DNA of 8,373 nucleotides from an uncultured Lachnospiraceae bacterium (lineage in GTDB: Bacteria; Bacillota; Clostridia; Lachnospirales; Lachnospiraceae). The notes beneath the pieces were generated by a model. The model did no database searches, was not told the origin of the DNA, and saw nothing but the letters and a program-made list of their open reading frames with translations. Below are positions 6,179 through 8,373 of the stretch, in pieces. Numbering within the stretch: the stretch's first letter is position 1; each line of letters starts with the position of its first letter. The stretch spans positions 1-8,373 of the forward strand of contig USJG01000100.1 of assembly GCA_900554925.1 (NCBI GenBank), given 5' to 3'. A program made the position numbers and the translations under genes.

Positions 6179-6207
6179 ATTATAACGTATATTTAAGAGA
6201 ACTTCTA
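6179..6207 (-). promoter_or_regulatory. Possible promoter of the AlbA_2 regulator gene
   Basis: A perfect TATAAT lies at 6179-6184 on the minus strand, with only a weak TAGAAG at -35 (6202-6207) after a 17-nt spacer. It would give a leader of about 50 nt. An alternative, TTGAAA at 6161-6166 with TATTGA at 6139-6144, would start transcription almost on the ribosome site and is less likely. Confidence 0.35.
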
Positions 6208-6221
6208 CTTCTCTTTCCTCC

Positions 6222-6254
6222 AAAAAACACCAGACCTGTTTGGGCCTGGTGTTT
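6222..6254 (-). terminator. Intrinsic terminator after the ClpX-family gene
   Basis: Positions 6225-6237 pair with 6242-6254 as a 13-position stem with one A-C mismatch and one closing wobble pair, around the loop GTTT (6238-6241). Read on the minus strand, the stem ends in a run of six T (6227-6222, partly within the stem base). It lies about 108 nt after the ClpX-family stop codon and upstream of the AlbA_2 gene, so it separates the two transcripts. The plus-strand reading has only a three-T tail. I see no gene in the stretch 6255-6361. Confidence 0.8.
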
Positions 6255-6361
6255 GATTAAATCGGCTGGAAGCCTTAATTTTGTTGGGTTCTTACTAACC
6301 TGACATTATAATAACACGTTCCCCGATATCCAGAAATCCTATAACTCCCCCTCTGATTTTC

Positions 6362-7903
6362 TCAAGATTCTACCCGGCTTTTATCCTCGATTGCATTTAA
6401 TTTATCAGGGTTTTCTCCGCTGATGCTTCGGATGTCAATCACAGGCCCTCCGGTGCCTTCGATATACTCTCTGGTAATAGTCACGCGTCCAATATTATCA
6501 TCCTTGGGAATTTCATACATAATATCCAACATAAATTCCTCAATGATCGCCCGAAGAGCTCTTGCGCCGGTATCCTTTTTCATTGCTTTTTCCGCAATTG
6601 CCTCAAGGGCGCCCTCATCAAATTCCAGCTTCACCTCATCTAATTCAAGGAGCTTTTGATACTGTTTTAAGATAGCGTTCTTAGGTTCCTTTAAAATCTT
6701 TACCATCATCGGCTTATCCAGGGCTTTCAGCGTATAAATGATGGGCAGACGTCCCAAAAATTCAGGTATCATGCCAAACTTTTTAAGGTCATCAACAGTT
6801 ACCTTGCTTAAAATATCCTTTTCCTTGTCAAATTTATCCTTAAGCTCCGCATTGAATCCGATAGAAGTCTGCTTTTTCAAACGCTGCTTGATAATCTCCT
6901 CCAAATCAGGAAAAGCGCCGCCGCAAATAAAAAGAATATTTCTGGTATTGATGGTGGCAAGAGGTACCATAGCATTTTTACTGTTAGCCCCCACCGGCAC
7001 TTCCACGTCTGCGCCTTCTAAAAGCCTGAGCATTCCCTGCTGCACACTTTCCCCGCTGACATCTCTGCTGGTGGTATTCTTTTTCCTGGCAATCTTATCA
7101 ATCTCATCAATAAATACAATGCCCCTCTCCGCTTTTTCCACGTCATTGTCGGCTGCCGCCAGAAGCTTGGAGATCACGCTTTCAATATCATCGCCGATAT
7201 ATCCTGCCTCTGTCAGAGAAGTGGCGTCCGCAATGGCCAGAGGTACGTCCAGAAGCCTTGCCAGGGTTTTTACCAGGTAGGTCTTTCCGCATCCCGTAGG
7301 ACCGATCATCAGCATATTGGACTTTTCAATTTCAATATCATCCATTGTATCTGTGGCAACACGCTTGTAATGGTTGTACACCGCTACAGAAATTACCTTT
7401 TTGGCATGCTCCTGACCAATCACATAGTCGTCTAACTGAGCCTTGATCTTGTGGGGAGGCGGGATATTTTTTATATCCAGAACCGGTTCTTCCCCATTCT
7501 TGGGCTTTTTCTTCTTAAGCTTCTGCTTGTTGGGGATTCCTCCCTCTCCCTGAAGATCCGCAATATTTACAAAGCGAATATTAGGATACCCCTTGCCCTT
7601 TAAATTCTTATTAAGATCATTCACAAACGACGGGTCACTTAACATTCCCTGATAATCAAACTGGCTTACCGTATCCATCGTCTTATGCATACAGTCGTTG
7701 CATACGGAAATATTGTTTGGCAGCTTAAACATTTTTCCTGCCTTGCTCTCCGGCCTGCGGCAGATAAAGCAGACGTCCTCATATTCGCTGTCCTTCTTCT
7801 CATCATTACCGCTCTTTTCAGATTCTTCTTTTTCCGGTGCAGTCTCTATATTTTCCAGTTCTTCTTTCTTCTCGTCTTTATCTCTTTCATCAAAATCTGA
7901 CAT
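6362..7903 (-). CDS. clpX: ClpX-family AAA+ unfoldase, long variant (probable second ClpX)
   Basis: The protein unfolds substrates with ATP and probably feeds them to ClpP in the cytoplasm. Numbered from the 7903 start (513 residues), the order is: a Lys/Glu/Asp-rich extension (1-42); a zinc finger with C45, C48, C68, C71; a long linker (about 85-142) with a basic KQKLKKKKPKN run; and the AAA+ module from PPPHKIKAQLDDYVIGQ. The module has pore loop GYIG (234-237), Walker A GPTGCGKT (201-208), Walker B VFIDEID (263-269), pore-2 RDVSG (280-284), the ClpP-docking IGF loop (348-350) and sensor 2 GARALR (446-451). All core motifs are intact. Typical ClpX has about 415-430 residues. No clpP, tig or lon lies beside it, so it is likely a paralog of the housekeeping copy; that is inferred. 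The ATG at 7901-7903 (MSDFDERD) has GAGGG 5 nt upstream. Earlier ATGs at 7915 and 7957 lack ribosome sites, and the latter lies inside the promoter. Confidence 0.92.
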   Translation of the reverse strand: MSDFDERDKDEKKEELENIETAPEKEESEKSGNDEKKDSEYEDVCFICRRPESKAGKMFKLPNNISVCNDCMHKTMDTVSQFDYQGMLSDPSFVNDLNKNLKGKGYPNIRFVNIADLQGEGGIPNKQKLKKKKPKNGEEPVLDIKNIPPPHKIKAQLDDYVIGQEHAKKVISVAVYNHYKRVATDTMDDIEIEKSNMLMIGPTGCGKTYLVKTLARLLDVPLAIADATSLTEAGYIGDDIESVISKLLAAADNDVEKAERGIVFIDEIDKIARKKNTTSRDVSGESVQQGMLRLLEGADVEVPVGANSKNAMVPLATINTRNILFICGGAFPDLEEIIKQRLKKQTSIGFNAELKDKFDKEKDILSKVTVDDLKKFGMIPEFLGRLPIIYTLKALDKPMMVKILKEPKNAILKQYQKLLELDEVKLEFDEGALEAIAEKAMKKDTGARALRAIIEEFMLDIMYEIPKDDNIGRVTITREYIEGTGGPVIDIRSISGENPDKLNAIEDKSRVES

Positions 7904-7908
7904 ACTTT

Positions 7909-7913
7909 CCCTC
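7909..7913 (-). promoter_or_regulatory. Ribosome binding site deciding the ClpX-family start
   Basis: GAGGG on the minus strand, 5 nt before the ATG at 7901-7903. The two earlier in-frame ATGs (7913-7915 and 7955-7957) have no purine-rich site at the right distance, so this one selects the 513-residue form. Confidence 0.6.
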
Positions 7914-7945
7914 ATTTCTGCTGCGTTAAAATTATTCTGCAAATT

Positions 7946-7974
7946 ATTATAAATCATGCCCGTTTATTGAACAA
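7946..7974 (-). promoter_or_regulatory. Promoter of the ClpX-family gene
   Basis: On the minus strand TTGTTC (7969-7974) and a perfect TATAAT (7946-7951) are separated by 17 nt. The expected transcript start is near 7939, about 36 nt before the ATG at 7903. No CtsR or CIRCE heat-shock operator is visible around it. It begins only 20 nt after the end of the NlpC/P60 gene, where I see no terminator, so read-through from that gene is possible. Confidence 0.72.
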
Positions 7975-7993
7975 GTCACAACAATTACCAGAT

Positions 7994-8373
7994 TTACACT
8001 ATTCTTCTTACCGACAAAATTTCCTTATAGGTAGCTGCTGTGATCTTAATACCGGTTTTCTGCGTGCTGGCATGAACGATCTGTCCGTTTCCGATATAAA
8101 TGCCTACATGGCCTGCATAGCACATAACATCTCCCGGCTGGGCTTCGGCATAAGAAACTCCGGTTCCGGCACTTCTTAGAGAGTAGGAGGTTCTTGGCAC
8201 GTTATAGCCAAAGTCCTTATACACCCTCCACACAAATCCGGAACAGTCTGCGCCCTCTGTCAGGCTGGTACCTCCGGGCACATAAGGGTTTCCAATAAAC
8301 TGGCAGGCATAATTGGCAATCTGCTGTCCTTTGCTTCCCGTCCCTGCATAGCTGGCCGCTGACGCATAGCTGC
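7994..8373 (-). CDS. NlpC/P60-family cell-wall peptidase, C-terminal part (5' end outside window)
   Basis: The visible 126 codons have no start. The frame is open to the right edge, and a GTG at 8279-8281 is internal. The peptide begins with a Ser/Ala/Tyr/Gly-rich linker (SYASAASYAGTG), followed by a full NlpC/P60 domain: GQQIANYACQFIGNPYV, then GADCSGFVWRVY with the catalytic Cys (codon 8243-8245), AQPGDVMCYAGHVGIYIG with the catalytic His, and GQIVHAS with the usual third polar residue. The domain ends at the C-terminus (SVRRIV). Enzymes of this family cut D-gamma-Glu-diaminopimelate or related bonds in peptidoglycan stem peptides and are exported. The linker suggests a larger modular protein, perhaps with SH3 or coiled-coil domains upstream, but that part is not in the window. 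Confidence 0.92.
   Translation of the reverse strand, partial: SYASAASYAGTGSKGQQIANYACQFIGNPYVPGGTSLTEGADCSGFVWRVYKDFGYNVPRTSYSLRSAGTGVSYAEAQPGDVMCYAGHVGIYIGNGQIVHASTQKTGIKITAATYKEILSVRRIV

Noticed and set aside
6284..6312. TTGGGT-N17-TATAAT plus-strand promoter
   Set aside because: The -35 is weak and it would drive only antisense RNA into the ClpX-family gene; no gene or RNA structure follows.
6255..6361. Possible small RNA or small gene between the ClpX-family stop and the terminator
   Set aside because: No open frame beyond a few codons with a ribosome site and no compact stem apart from the terminator; it looks like an ordinary 3' untranslated tail.
7685..7952. Two plus-strand frames with Phe/Ser-rich, membrane-like peptides
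   Set aside because: They are the antisense of the Lys/Glu-rich extension of the ClpX-family gene, since GAA/AAA-rich codons give Phe/Ser-rich peptides on the other strand.
7904..7957. Longer ClpX-family start at 7957 (531 residues) or 7915
   Set aside because: The 7957 ATG lies in the spacer of a strong promoter (TTGTTC-N17-TATAAT) and so would not be in the transcript; neither ATG has a ribosome site. The 7903 ATG does.

Overview
The window looks like a chromosomal segment from a Gram-positive anaerobe of the class Clostridia, most likely a Lachnospiraceae-type gut bacterium. This is inferred from strong AGGAGG ribosome sites, sigma-A-like promoters, an aldo/keto reductase carrying two [4Fe-4S] motifs, and the resemblance of most proteins to families common in Lachnospiraceae. 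There are nine protein genes (one cut by the right edge) and no rRNA, tRNA, CRISPR array or insertion sequence that I can see.

Left block (69-2860, minus strand): four closely spaced genes, with gaps of 26-29 nt, read as one operon. In transcription order they are a 79-residue helical protein of unknown function, a DUF3737-type beta-helix protein, an aldo/keto reductase-like protein with a double [4Fe-4S] C-terminus, and a secreted or membrane-tethered cyclophilin-like-fold protein. The operon is divergent from a LysR-type regulator (3026-4033, plus strand). The 165-nt gap between them holds two back-to-back promoters whose -35 boxes flank a 25-bp imperfect palindrome. This is the classic layout of a LysR regulator controlling itself and a neighbouring operon, and it is the most coherent candidate for an uncharacterised system here: a LysR-controlled, probably redox-linked unit.

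Middle (3902-6120): the LysR reading frame runs 80 nt into a PF00756-type serine esterase gene on the same strand, and the esterase seems to have its own promoter inside the LysR tail. The esterase ends tail-to-tail, with an 8-nt overlap, against a minus-strand gene for an AlbA_2/Schlafen-type ATP-binding regulator with a C-terminal winged helix.

Right (6179-8373, minus strand): a well-formed intrinsic terminator follows a ClpX-family AAA+ unfoldase gene. This ClpX is unusually long, with a charged N-terminal extension and a long linker after the zinc finger, and no clpP is adjacent, so it is probably a second ClpX paralog. Its promoter lies just upstream and rules out the longest possible start. 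The window ends within the C-terminal NlpC/P60 domain of a cell-wall hydrolase.
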